Source: Asparagopsis taxiformis
Lineage: Eukaryota > Rhodophyta > Florideophyceae > Bonnemaisoniales > Bonnemaisoniaceae
Assembly: GCA_030407315.1 (NCBI GenBank)
Contig: JALQPE010002521.1
Location: 1 to 64,000, forward strand
DNA: 64,000 nt
Reading direction: 5' to 3'
Below, piece by piece: positions 43,736-54,737 of this stretch. The position numbers and the translations under genes were made by a program. The notes under the pieces were generated by a model. The model saw only the letters and a program-made list of their open reading frames with translations, did not search any database and was not told the origin of the DNA. Positions within the stretch are counted from its first letter, which is position 1. The number at the start of each line of letters is the position of its first letter.

Positions 43736-45017
43736 CTAGCGACATGCGTGTTCCCAGCGCCTCTGCCTTCCACTGGACGGCTGAAATTTCTTCAGCGTCG
43801 GCGACCTTCCACGCTCCACAAGCAAACAGCACTCATTCACAGTGTCTGTGCAGGAGGTGTCAGATGCTCGGCAAGCCAAATGCCAACTACGCTTGCGAGG
43901 AGGCGTGTGAGACTGGCGCGGTGGTAGATGGTGTCGGTCAACTTGGGGCAGCTGTGCACACTGCCCTCTGCTCAGGGGCTCAGCGTTTTTATGCACGCTG
44001 GCCGTGAGATTACGGCTCCGGTGTGCGCGCAACAAGTCATTGCCAGATAGACGGGTGTAATTCCTTGGCGGGTTGTTCATACCTCGATACTCGCTCTCCT
44101 TAGCACAAACGCCCTTGGGGGCTGGAAGGGTAGGTACTTCATGGAAGGACTGGTGACTGGAGAGAAAATCTTGAGTTGCTGTCGCAAATGAGTCGATGGT
44201 TTGTTCTTGGTGCCTGGTTAGATTGAGGTTTTGCACGATCGCGCGCCCATTCGCCAGATAATGGCGCAGTGATTGGATGCTGTCCCATCGCCCGTGGATT
44301 GCTATCGTGGTAGCTTCCATGCCGGCACAGTAGTCGTGCAAGGCGCCGCCGATGCGAGCCGAATGCGGGGTGAGATTGGCTGGGAGGCCGAAAAAGGACG
44401 CCGCTTCTTTCAGTTTACCTAGATAACGGGAGTACGAGATGGGGAATGCGCGTCCAGACGAGTCACGGTTAGTGGAGTACCTGTGCAGTAGGTCTATGAC
44501 GGTTGAATTTCGGATGGCTGTGAATTGCAACGGACCGGTTTTGGCATCCTTGATGTTGACCCCAACGATAGAAGCCGAGAGATGCTTCGTTCGGGTATCC
44601 CCGCGCAGTGATATATCCTTCCATCTAAGGCGGAGGACTTCCGACGCGCGGAGGTAACCTCCCCACGCAGTGAGAATGGCTCCTGCCACCTCGTGCTGGT
44701 TTTGGCATCTCAGGTAGTGAACTATCGCGAGTAGAAGGTGATGAGTGAGCGGAAGGGCCGCGTGCGGTGGCGCCATCTTTGCCCAACCCTTGAGCGCACG
44801 GCGGGCACGAGGTAGCTTGCGGTTGAGCTCGGGCGCGGCTATACATAGGTGCGAAATCAAGCTGACCATTTCCTGCTTCCGACCTGCTGACGGGTCACGG
44901 AGCGCTTGATCTTGTATGTAGTCCCGCAGCTGCGAATCAAGCACGAACGGGGTCGAAGGTGTAGGACCAGCCGGGGTGGCGATCGCTAAGGGAGTTCTAG
45001 AATTGCAGCCGTGTCAG
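43736..45017 (-). CDS. Tyrosine recombinase (DIRS/Crypton-type)
   Basis: Open for about 425 codons on the minus strand, with no ATG near the start; numbering from the GTG at 44944. All catalytic residues are present: R99 (GYLRASEVLRLRW), K135 (KDAKTG), H194-x-x-R197 (PHSARIGG), H217/W220 (HGRW) and nucleophile Y229 (SLRHYL). Such enzymes cut and rejoin DNA through a 3'-phosphotyrosine. In eukaryotic mobile DNA they occur in DIRS-like retroelements and Cryptons. No reverse transcriptase is seen next to it, so a Crypton or a truncated DIRS-like element is possible. The 160 residues after Y229 look unlike the family and may be a read-through tail. The missing N-terminus may lie in an upstream exon, or the copy may be 5'-truncated. 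Confidence 0.75.
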
Positions 45018-45930
45018 GGCGAGGTGAACCGTAACGCGCTGGTTGAACTTGCGTTCGCGCGTCGCTCGGTCGCGCTGGCGAACGGGTGGTACAACGGCGG
45101 AACGCGTAGGGAACGATCGCAACACGGGATTCGCGGGCCGGCGCAAGCCGTGATCTCAGGGTGAGATCACCGAGTAAACTCGAGCACAACGCGATCCACA
45201 CAGGGGTCGTAAATCCCTGGCCTAGTGGCGTGCGACGCAACGCGCGCTATCGCGGTGCGACGCGGTTCGACGATCGGTTTATGCGCAGCGCGCACGCGAA
45301 CGTCGGCGATCGTGAGCAACCCGCACGCAACGTTTCAACGCAATCGGTCATCGCGATTCGCTAAACGCTTAACTCGTAGCTGCGAAGATGCTGGCTGTTT
45401 ATTGGTAAGGTGCGAAGCTGAACGACCATTAATAGCTAACTACTAAAGGACAGGCTGTCCTACCGTGGCCGGCCGGCGGCCGCTCGCTCGCACGCGAAAA
45501 AGGGAAATATTTGGGAAAAAGACTTTCGTCATAAAAAACCCAAAAAGGGAAATAAAGGGAAATTCGTCGAAATCGCTACACGTGGCGCCGGGTTCGCAAT
45601 CGCACGCGTTCGCGCAGGTGCACCGTGGCACGTAATCGGTTCGCCACGCGTACGCTCGCTTACTAACTAACTCAGCGCGGATGCACGCGGACTCAACTCG
45701 TCGATATCGCTCAACCCGCGTTCGCGTTAGCGGCATAAAGTGCACCACACTCCCCCCGACTAACATCACAGCGCGTCCCCGCGCGTCATCTCTTCCTGCG
45801 TATCCTTTGCCTTTTCCTTCTCTCTGTCCACTCTTCTCCTGTCGATCCTCCCCCTCTCTTTCTATCCTTCTTTCTCCTCGGTCACTCGCATTCGTTGTTT
45901 CGCTCGTCGTCGCACGCGGTCGCTTTCGCC
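45018..45930. other. CG-rich leader of the gag element
   Basis: Sequence with very many CpG and GCGC motifs, unlike its surroundings and like 61.8-64 kb. Contains GGCCGGCCGGCGGCCG at about 45467-45482 and a pyrimidine-rich stretch at 45780-45890. No boundary of an LTR could be fixed by eye. Confidence 0.4.
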
Positions 45931-46857
45931 ATGGCGCAGGACGGTGATACTCTCCCCAGCTGGCTGCGCGCCAGCGTTCCTTCCGGTGAAGAAGCTGCGA
46001 CGCCGATACGTTCGCCATCGGCGGCTCCGCGTCCCGCTTCGCCATCTCCTATGAGCCCCGAGAGCCCATTTTATCTGTCAATGGCCCAAGCTTCGTCTGC
46101 CAGCGCGCCGGTTGCCGCGTCGTCAAGTGCGCATAACGCGGATAATGTCGGTGCGTCATCGGGTGTTGTTGCGACAGTGGATGTAACCGCTACACCCGCG
46201 GCTGGGAGTCGTGCCAACGTTGGCGTGCCTCTTCGTTCCGTACCTGCCCCTTCTTCCGTGTCGCTCCCTTCGGCCGCGCAGCGCGTCCCCGTCGCCGCTC
46301 CGCGTGCGCGTTACGACGACCCTTCTGCGTTCCGGTTCCTGCCGCGCGCGATGCCAACTTGGTCCGAATTGAGTCGCGTCCAATATTTTCCTCGGCGTTT
46401 CCTATGGACGCGTATCGCCGATGTCAACCGCTATGCGGTATTACCTGGCCACAAGAACGCGCAAACCGTATGGGATGCGCGACGCGAGGCGGCGTGGTGC
46501 GACTTGGCTGTACCTTCGAACCTTCCTTGCGACACTTACTTCCTGGAGGACGCGGCGGATGAGCGGTTGGTGCGTCACTTGGCGCGTCTTCGCACAATGC
46601 GCCGCGACGAGTTCGCGCATCTTGACCCCTGGGCGGCGGCGCCTAGCGCCGGTTTCTTGTTGGGCGGCGGCGTCCCCTGGAATGATGTTGAACGGGAGGG
46701 AGAAGTTAGTGAGCCTTGGTTTTTCGACGCGGGGATGCGCTCCGAGGCGCGTCGTGAATTGCGCTTGCGTCGCACGACCGGTTACTTCGTTACGCATCGC
46801 GACGTCGAATTTCGCGAGTTCCTTCTTCCCGCGCTACGACCCGCGCGACTGGCCTGA
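45931..46857 (+). CDS. LTR-element gag, N-terminal part
   Basis: 308 codons from ATG 45931 in good context (GCCATGG). The first 120 residues are Ala/Ser/Pro-rich; the rest has no named motif but the base composition and setting fit a gag of the Ty3/gypsy type. Near 46820 the protein-like reading moves to the +1 frame (FPRYDPRDWPDAPE) and continues to TAG 46979-46981, while this frame ends at TGA 46855-46857. Either a one-base indel or a programmed shift would join them. No pol frame is seen nearby. Confidence 0.45.
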   Translation: MAQDGDTLPSWLRASVPSGEEAATPIRSPSAAPRPASPSPMSPESPFYLSMAQASSASAPVAASSSAHNADNVGASSGVVATVDVTATPAAGSRANVGVPLRSVPAPSSVSLPSAAQRVPVAAPRARYDDPSAFRFLPRAMPTWSELSRVQYFPRRFLWTRIADVNRYAVLPGHKNAQTVWDARREAAWCDLAVPSNLPCDTYFLEDAADERLVRHLARLRTMRRDEFAHLDPWAAAPSAGFLLGGGVPWNDVEREGEVSEPWFFDAGMRSEARRELRLRRTTGYFVTHRDVEFREFLLPALRPARLA

Positions 46858-46987
46858 CGCTCCCGAATCGCTGTCCGTTCCCCTGCCGTGCGTCTTCCAT
46901 TATGCACCATCTGTCCTTCTTGGTCTTGATGTTCCGGTCGAGACGCGTTCCTACTTCTGGGCCGTGGCGCTTAGCGAATAGGTCGTG

Positions 46988-48733
46988 ATGGTGGCCTGCG
47001 CCTGGCTTCATGTCGCGTTCGTCGAGCGTCGTTTCGTTCGCTTGAGCGGCCGGCTCATCGCCGGTATCGAGAGCGTTGGCGCTGCGGCGGTCGTTCGTGG
47101 CGGCACCTATTCAGTCGCGCACTTAGAAAGTCTCTTGTCGGAGCATCGCGCGTGTCCATGGGACGAGACGCCTGTCTTCGACGTGGCTCCTGGCGTGGAC
47201 TTAAATGAAGGTGGCCAGTGGCTACCGTGGAGCGCGGAACGCGGCGTCGTGGATTGGGCGCATGGCGCGCTCGGAGTTCACAGGCATACGGAGATCCCTC
47301 ACTTGCTATTGAAGTCGCCGCGCAACCCTTCACGTAGCGCGTTCGCGCATCTAGAAGCGGGCGACGTCGTTACCGTGGATGCTGTCTTGTCGGCGTTGTC
47401 TTCTAACGAGTTGCATGTGATGCGCGCAACGAACTCGCGGGAATATGCGCAGTACCTTGGGATGGCCGCGTTGTTGGCCGTTGAGCGCCGGCGATTCCGC
47501 GATGGGCGCTACTCGTTGTTCTCCGAAGCACCACGGGCTCCTATCGACGTTGCGCAGTTAGACGCGGCGTTGCGTGCGGAGTACGTAAAGGTGTACAACG
47601 AGTTACAAGAACTGAAGAAAGCCACTCAAGGTCAAGGCGCCGCCAACATGCCTGGCGAAGCGGGTGCAAGTGCGGCGACGGCTAGCGGCGCGGCATCGGG
47701 TTCGGCGGTTGTTGGCGAGGGTGCGGAAGCGCCCACGGCGGTGGCTGGTGACGACGCTGGTGCAGTCGCTGGTTCGTCGGTGGCAGACGGGCTACAAACT
47801 CAACTTTCTTTGGCCAAGCAGGGTCGAGATGAAGCGTTGTCGCGCGTGACGTCGGTCGCGCAAGCTCGCGACGAGGCTTTGGGGCGACTTAGCGCGGCCA
47901 CCAGAGCGCTCGACGAGGCAATCAAGGCGCGCGATGATGCGTCTGAGGCACGTGACGAAGCCGTGTCGGTCCTGCGCGAGACTCGGAAGACGTTGGCGGA
48001 ATCGGAGGAGCGCGAAGCCGCGCTAAAACGCAAGGTCGACGAAGACGCTGCGCGTATTGAGCGTATGCACGAAGACATCGGGAAGCTGCAAGGTCGTGCA
48101 GCGGCGTACAGGAAGGAGGCTGAGGGTGATCGGGCGGCGCTAGCGAACCTTCGAACTCGCTGTGACGCTGCGGTGACTGCTCAGCAGACGGCGCAGAGTG
48201 TGCTCGTCGAAGTCGAAGCCAATTTGGAAGCAGAAAGGGGGCGGTCGTCAGCTCGTATCGCTGCGGTGCGCGACGAATATCGCGCGCGAGAAAGGGATAC
48301 CGTGCTCAAGGTTCAAGACACTATCGAACGCGCGCACCGGTTGGGTTCGGCGTTGAACGATGTCGTTGGCTTCCTGCAGCGGTCCCCGACTGGGTCCGTG
48401 GGCGAGAAAGAGTCAGCTGGCGAAACGCAGTCCGTGAGCGAGTTGCGCGCAGAAGCGGTACGTGGCGTTGCGGGGAGCGTTGGCTCAGGACGCGGCGGTG
48501 CACGGCCCATGACGCGTTCGCGCGCGGCCGCGGCTTCGACGGGTCGCACAAGTATTCCTCCCCTTCGGATTGGCGTACATGATGGGCGCGTCGTTCGGGT
48601 GTTGAATCCCGAACGGCGACGCGGTCACCAGGCAGATACGGCTTCGAGCCGCGCTCGTTCGCGCAATACGGCGGGTAGTTCGTCAAGCCGTCACACGCGT
48701 CGAGACGATGACACGCGCGCACCCCCGTCCTGA
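46988..48733 (+). CDS. LTR-element gag-like protein with long coiled coil
   Basis: 581 codons from ATG 46988, in the frame that the upstream part shifts into and separated from it only by TAG 46979. Residues about 275-450 form a long heptad-rich coiled coil with a repeated RDEAL/RDEAVS pattern. The C-terminus is Arg/Ser-rich and basic (TRSRAAAAS, SRARSRN), fitting nucleic-acid binding. No zinc knuckle, protease or polymerase follows. AATAAA occurs at 48775-48780. Probably part of a non-autonomous or deleted LTR element; could also be a host gene. Confidence 0.4.
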   Translation: MVACAWLHVAFVERRFVRLSGRLIAGIESVGAAAVVRGGTYSVAHLESLLSEHRACPWDETPVFDVAPGVDLNEGGQWLPWSAERGVVDWAHGALGVHRHTEIPHLLLKSPRNPSRSAFAHLEAGDVVTVDAVLSALSSNELHVMRATNSREYAQYLGMAALLAVERRRFRDGRYSLFSEAPRAPIDVAQLDAALRAEYVKVYNELQELKKATQGQGAANMPGEAGASAATASGAASGSAVVGEGAEAPTAVAGDDAGAVAGSSVADGLQTQLSLAKQGRDEALSRVTSVAQARDEALGRLSAATRALDEAIKARDDASEARDEAVSVLRETRKTLAESEEREAALKRKVDEDAARIERMHEDIGKLQGRAAAYRKEAEGDRAALANLRTRCDAAVTAQQTAQSVLVEVEANLEAERGRSSARIAAVRDEYRARERDTVLKVQDTIERAHRLGSALNDVVGFLQRSPTGSVGEKESAGETQSVSELRAEAVRGVAGSVGSGRGGARPMTRSRAAAASTGRTSIPPLRIGVHDGRVVRVLNPERRRGHQADTASSRARSRNTAGSSSSRHTRRDDDTRAPPS

Positions 48734-49579
48734 TTCTTGCTCCGTTCAGTTAGCACGCATTACATTCTCCTTGCAATAAACTCGTCTTGTTGGTATCCAC
48801 GTGTCGCCCTTCCCGCCTCTTGGTTCCTCCACTTGGTACACGCGCTGTAGTGTGACGCTGGGGGCCGGCCGGCACTCGGCGTGCCAGATCATGAGGCACG
48901 CAAGCGTCGGTGTGCCTTCGGTAAGGACGCGCGTGTCGTGGCTCAAAGCCGTATGTGCCCGTTGTCCACGTCGCCGTTCGGGGACAACCGGATGAAGTCG
49001 GCCATCAGCACGTGCCGATATTTCCAGTATGCGTTGGGTTGCGTGTGTTGTGGAACTTGAGAGGGGGGTGAACGGGGTGAGTTGGGGCGGCCGGTACGCC
49101 GGAGCGCGATCGTCGTAATGCGTTCGCTTCGTCGGTTCGTCGCGCGTGGTTCTCGCCGCACGGGTTAATTCCATCGCGCGTTCGCTCGCGGTCGCGTCAT
49201 CGGTTCGTTGCTACGCGCCTTCGTTTTTCGCCTTCGCGTCGCCTCGCTTGCTACCTACGTTCGTGTCTCACTATCGCATCCGCTGTTCCATGGCTAGAGC
49301 GGGGCGAAAGGGCCTTATTCGCGGGCTCCCGTGTGGGTCGCCTCTTTCTTTTTGTAGACTAGGCCTCATTCTCCGCGCTTTCGCTGAGGGGGAGATGCGC
49401 GCGTGAATGCCACTATATTCTCGGTGGAGACCGGCGTACGTCCAGGTGACTGCGTCTTTCCACCGAGTTCGAGATGCTCGCTGGAGTCTGCGCGTGTTGT
49501 CGTCCAATCAAATGACGGCAGCGAGGGACGGCTTGTCACGGTGTGGGGGTCAGTGTGGCGGCGGCGCAATCCAGGTCGT
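48734..49579. other. CG-rich 3' region of the gag element
   Basis: No gene. Contains GGGGCCGGCCGGC at 48864, like 45467, and many GCG-rich motifs. Likely the 3' UTR or LTR of the element; limits unknown. Confidence 0.35.
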
Positions 49580-49790
49580 CTGTGTTCTCGGAAATGGACG
49601 CGGACGTCCACAACCTCTAGTACACCTAGTATTACTAGGCGGACGTCCATGTTCTCCAGTATTTTTGGATGTCCGCCTAGAACTGGACGTCCATGCGGTC
49701 TAGTACGTCTAGTATTACTAGGGCGACATTCAATGTTTCTAGTACCACGGATGTCCCCCCCGGGATGGCCTTCCGCCATGTCTATGTCCA
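49580..49790. repeat. GGACGTCC / CTAGTATTACTAGG palindrome cluster, left
   Basis: At least three GGACGTCC palindromes (about 49602, 49652, 49686) and two copies of the perfect inverted repeat CTAGTATTACTAG within 200 bp. It begins with TCTGTGTTCTCGGAAATGG, which recurs in reverse orientation near 61.74 kb. Confidence 0.85.
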
Positions 49791-49899
49791 CCTAGGACGG
49801 GCGCCGGTTCAGAAATTCAAAAATTTCGACCCCAGAAATTTCTGCCGCCGTGCTCGACATGGATGTCCGCATCCATCACGGCGACCACTCTATTTTTCC

Positions 49900-51044
49900 T
49901 TGTCGGTCGACTCCAATTTCGTCTTTAATTTTTTTCATCCTCTCGCTCACACCCCCTTCCTGTTGGTGCTCACCTCCCCCGTACTGTACCTCAAACACCC
50001 CCAATACCACTCTAGCACGCATTTTCAGATACCTATCCCCGCTTCCACGGTGCACACCTCCATTCCATACCTACTTTTCTGCTCTACCGTACAGATTTCG
50101 TATAACCAGTCCTCATACTACCTCAGAATAGGGCAAAACACCCCCTATCTCCTCGACCATGCTCTCCCCCATCACCTTTGAAACGTATTGTTCTTCAGTA
50201 CCCTCTCTCCTCTACCCTCAACCCCTCTCCTTCGCCCTCTACACAAACTTCCCCTGCAGCTTACTCTTCCAAAACCTCTCACTCCCCATCCCGTACCCGA
50301 CCTGCTCCACCCCTCCCTCCCTCAGCTGCTCCATGCCCCCACGCCATCCGCATCTTCGATACCGTATACACCACCACCACCGGCCCACGCTCCCGCACTG
50401 CGGGGTGGCTCCCCCGCCGTATCCCCAGAAACCTCCCCGCTCTGAAACACATATCAACCCCCCACTTCGCACCCTTCCTCCCACTCCCCTCCCTCCCCAA
50501 ATACAATAAACCCCTTCTTCTCCATCACATCCCCACTCACCACAGCCAGAACAGACGCCACCCCCTCCCCTTCTTTCTCCTCACTTTCCTAAAACCCCTC
50601 CTCTCGGCGCCTTCAACCGCACCCTCCTACGGTCCCACCTAAACACCTCCTCCGCCCTCACTACCCCAACACCCCGCAGCGTCTCCCCAATCCCCATAAT
50701 ATGCTTGTCGGCACTCCTCTCCGAATCACAATCCATTCTAAACCCGCACTCCGTACATTTCCACCTCCCCCTGTACCATCCCAAGATTCCATCCCCCCAC
50801 AGAACACATCCTCATACCACAGAAGAATTTTCTTCCTCTCATACCTCATCCTTAAAACCTCCATCAGCTCCATGTAAATTTCGATGAAAATATTTTCTCT
50901 ACTATGCAATCTCAAACATGTATGAGCCTATGCCTTTCCGCTTTGTCAACCCTGAATATTGGTACTCATGTATTCATAAAATAGGGCCACCCACATCCCT
51001 ATCCCGTTCTGCAAGCTTTACAAACCACTAGACGCATACTCCAC
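49900..51044. other. Pyrimidine-rich stretch with a broken minus-strand frame
   Basis: About 1 kb in which the plus strand is mostly C and T. Plus-strand frames (50178-50642 and others) are low-complexity. On the minus strand 50915-50581 two frames, joined at a G-run near 50770, read as a helical stretch followed by KCTECGFRMDCDSERSADKH, a single C-x2-C ribbon half. Not assignable. Confidence 0.3.
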
Positions 51045-51529
51045 AACTATACAACAACACTACTCGCTATTTCAGACGACGCGGTACACAAGTAGCGTAG
51101 TGTCAACCTTCCGTGACGCCTTCCCTGATGCGTACAAGTGGGAAACAAGTCTAGACGTATATCAGAAGTGAGTGCGGGAATTTTCGGCACAGGAGATGCT
51201 GGGCCACCAAATTGATTTTTCGGAAATTTTAGAATTTCTGGGCTGGCCAGCAATGCAATCGAGCTGGACATCCACCGGACGTCCATTTCAGGTTGGTCGC
51301 GAGAGGGTGGGGCGGGACCATGATGAAACAAGGACCAAGACCTTTCCCTGACGTGTTGAGCCTGAAATCGACCCTTCGTGAGACGCGATTTTGGCTTACA
51401 GTTGGTGCTAATAGAAGCCAGTGATAGCCCCGATCGGGGCGGCAGCCGGCTCCGGCTTACAGTTGGTGCTTACAGACGCCAGTGATAGCCCCCGATCGGG
51501 GCCGGCGGTCGGTTCCTGGGGCCGTTGTG

Positions 51530-54150
51530 GCCAAATTAGACACCCTGATTTGAATTAAAATTTGGGCTATTCTCAAAAACATGCACATGTGAACATGTTT
51601 TTGAGATGGGGGTGTGCCGTACGGCACAATCGACCGCCCAAATCGTTGATTTTTGCAAGATTTTTTGTGCCCGAAATTTTAGAATTTCTGGGCTGGCCAG
51701 CAGTGCATCTGAGCTGGACATCCACCGGACGTCCATTTCAGGTTGGTCGTGTGCTGCCTACATCCACGCATTGCAGAAACTAAGCCAGCGGGTTCACTAC
51801 TAATACAAAGTACACGGAATATGAGTAACGTGATAGGTGAGTAGTGTTTGTGTTGAGGGAGTAAGGCGGGACCATGATGAAACAGGGAAAAAGATGTCAC
51901 CCAAGCATAACTTAGGCTTCAAGCCTGGAATCGAACCTTCGTAAGACGCGATTTTGGCTTACAGTTAGTGCTTACAGAAGCCAGTGATGGCCCCGCTCGG
52001 GGCGGCGGCCGGTTCCTGGGGCCGTTGTGGCCAAATTAGACACCCTGATTTGAATTAAAATTTGGGCTATTCTCAAAAACATGCAGATGTGAACATGTTT
52101 TTGAGATGGGGGTGTGCCGTACGGCACAATCGACCTGCCCAAATCGTTGATTTTTTACAATTTTTTGTGCCCGAAATTTTAGAATTTCTGGGCTGGCCAG
52201 CAGTGCAATCGAGCTGGACATCCACCGGACGTCCATTTCAGGTTGGTCGTGAGAGAGTGAGGCGGGACCATGATGGAACAAGGACCAAGACCTGTCCCTG
52301 GCGTATTGAGCCTGAAATTGACCCTTCGTAAGACGCGATTTTGGCTTACAGTTAGTGCTTACAGAAGCCAGTGATGGCCCCACTCGGGGCGGCGGCCGGT
52401 TCCTGGGGCCGTTGTGGCCAAATTAGACACCCTGATTTGAATTAAAATTTGGGCTATTCTCAAAAACATGCAGATGTGAACATGTTTTTGAGATGGGGGT
52501 GTGCCGTACGGCACAATCGACCCGCCCAAATCGTTGATTTTTCACAATTTTTTCTGCCCGAAATTTTAGAATTTCTGGGCTAGCCAGCAATGTAATTAAG
52601 CCGGACATCCACCGGACGTCCATTCTGGGTTGTTCGTGTGCTGCTCACATCCACGCATTACAGCAACCACGCAGGCGGGCCCACTGCTCATACGAAGTGC
52701 ACGTAGTATGTGCAGCACGATGGATGAGTAGTGTTTGTCGTGAGAAAGTGGGGTGGGAGCATGTCGAAACAAGGACCAAAACTTTGCCCTGGCGTATTGA
52801 GCCTGAGCCTGGAATCGATCCTTCGTGAGATGTGGCTTTGCTTACAGTTGATGCTTACAGAAGCCAGCGATGGCCCCGCTCGGGGCGTCGGATGGCTTCT
52901 TCTGGGGCCGTTGTGGCCAGATTAGACACCTTGATTTGAGTTGAATTTTGAGCCATTCTCAAAAACATGCACATGTGAACATGTTTTTGAGATGGGGGTG
53001 TGCCGTACGGCACTTTCGACCGCCCAAATCGATGTATTTTTGCATTTTTTTCTGACTGAAATTTTAGAATTTCTGGGCTCGCCAGCAATGCAATTGAGCT
53101 GGACATTCACCGGACGTCCATTTCAGGTTGGTCGAGTATTGCACATGGATACAGTTTTGCAGCTATTTCTCAGCCCAACATTTTAGAATTTCAGGGCTGA
53201 CCAGCAATGTAACCGAGCCGGACTTCCACTGGACGTCCATTTCAAGCTAGGCGAGTGCTGCACATTTGCTCGCATCGCAGCAACTAAGCAAGTGTTGAGA
53301 GCACCGAGATGCCATGCAGACAAGAGGGAATCGGCTGCAAACGGCTTCCCTGGTCGGCGGCTGGATGTCTGGATGTGAATGGCTGCAAGCATGGAAATCT
53401 TGCTACCGCACGGCGCATACACACTGCAGCAGCACATCACTGACGCATGCGAAAGTTGGGTGCTGCAGTGCGTGGTTGTTTGTGTGTTTGTGTGTGTATG
53501 ACGAACCTTGTGGTATCCCTAGGCGTGCACTGGTGCAAAAAGTTTGGACTGCCCCATCGGTCGTACTTTGACGCATTTACATGCATCGGAGAACGACCAA
53601 GGAGGTAGAGCAGCAATCGCTGTTGGCTGAGCGTCCAAACTAGAGGGCTTTGGGCAATGGTTCTATAGCAGTCATTTAAAGGACGCCCACCGTTGATGAC
53701 TGAGATCCACGGTGTGTTTAGTATTCATGGTGTTGTCCTGCATTGGCGGACGTCGAAGACGAGTACTTCCAGTGAGCGTCCAAGGTGAACAGCTCAGCAG
53801 AGGATTATGATGTGGATGTGAAGGCATGGATGAGGCCAGCAGGAACGTTTCTGCAAGATGGGCGTGAGTGGGTAAGTGAGCGGGGAGGGGCCGCTCGGGG
53901 CGCTTGGTAGCCTCTGGGGCCGTTGTGGCCAAATTAGAATCAAGCCTATGTCCGGCGGACGTCCTGAATTGCTTTATTTTTTGGGCTATTCTCAAAAACA
54001 TGCACATGTGAACATGTTTTTGAGATGGGGGTGTGCCGTACGGCACTTTTGACCGCCCAAATCGATGTATTTTTGCATTTTTTTCTGACTGAAATTTTAG
54101 AATTTCTGGGCTCGCCAGCAATGCAATTGCGCTGGTCATTCATCGGACGT
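51530..54150. repeat. Palindrome-rich units of the left arm
   Basis: Five units of about 215 bp at about 51531-51748, 52031-52248, 52420-52633, 52918-53135 and 53926-54150, embedded in longer repeats spaced 390-1000 bp. Each unit holds TCTCAAAAACATG paired with CATGTTTTTGAGA around CACATGTGAA, then the perfect 14-bp palindrome GTGCCGTACGGCAC (51614, 52114, 52501, 53000, 54033), GAAATT..AATTTC, and a GGACGTCC near the end. Confidence 0.9.
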
Positions 54151-54383
54151 CTATATGTGCTCAAGCGATTGCTGTCTGCTTCAAATACTTGAGACATTAT
54201 TGCCCCACACGACATAAAGTCCCCTAACATGCGACGCCCATCAAACATAAACAATTTCATCCTCTTACTACATTCTAGTCGCACACATACATCCATCTCC
54301 AAACAAAAAATGTCATTTAAACACCACCAGTTCCGCTTCATCGTACGCCAATACCGCCCAGTCGCCCAGCAGACAAGCTAGCC

Positions 54384-54737
54384 GTGCAGAAAATAAGCAC
54401 CGCCATCTACGACGGAAACGACTGGATCTCATCATCGCTCTCAGCATTTCCAACAAGCCCAACATGTTTCCCCTACGTCACCCTCCAAAACGATACCATT
54501 GTATACTTCTGCATTCTCCGTCAATTGCATTCATTCAATCTGCGCAATGAATTCTTCAATCTCGAAGCCGGCCGGGTTTTCTGCCTATCCTGCAATAATG
54601 GCATTGGAGAAAGTTCTCTAGCAATGGCCACTAAAGCCTTGATGCAACTACACGGTGCTGATTGCTTCTATCGCTTCCTCAAATCTGTCGACATTTACAA
54701 CATACCATCCATCCGACACATTTCCAAACTAAAATAG
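54384..54737 (+). CDS. Hypothetical ORF in the foldback centre
   Basis: 117 codons from a GTG; open further upstream without ATG. Contains a CLSC and a YDGND motif; the latter has a relative at about 55982-56003 (SIYDGNER). No family is recognised. May be a fragment of a captured host gene. Confidence 0.2.
   Translation: MQKISTAIYDGNDWISSSLSAFPTSPTCFPYVTLQNDTIVYFCILRQLHSFNLRNEFFNLEAGRVFCLSCNNGIGESSLAMATKALMQLHGADCFYRFLKSVDIYNIPSIRHISKLK

Noticed and set aside
50178..50642. 154-codon plus-strand ORF, Pro/Ser/Leu-rich
   Set aside because: Follows from the C/T-rich composition; overlapping frames are equally open.
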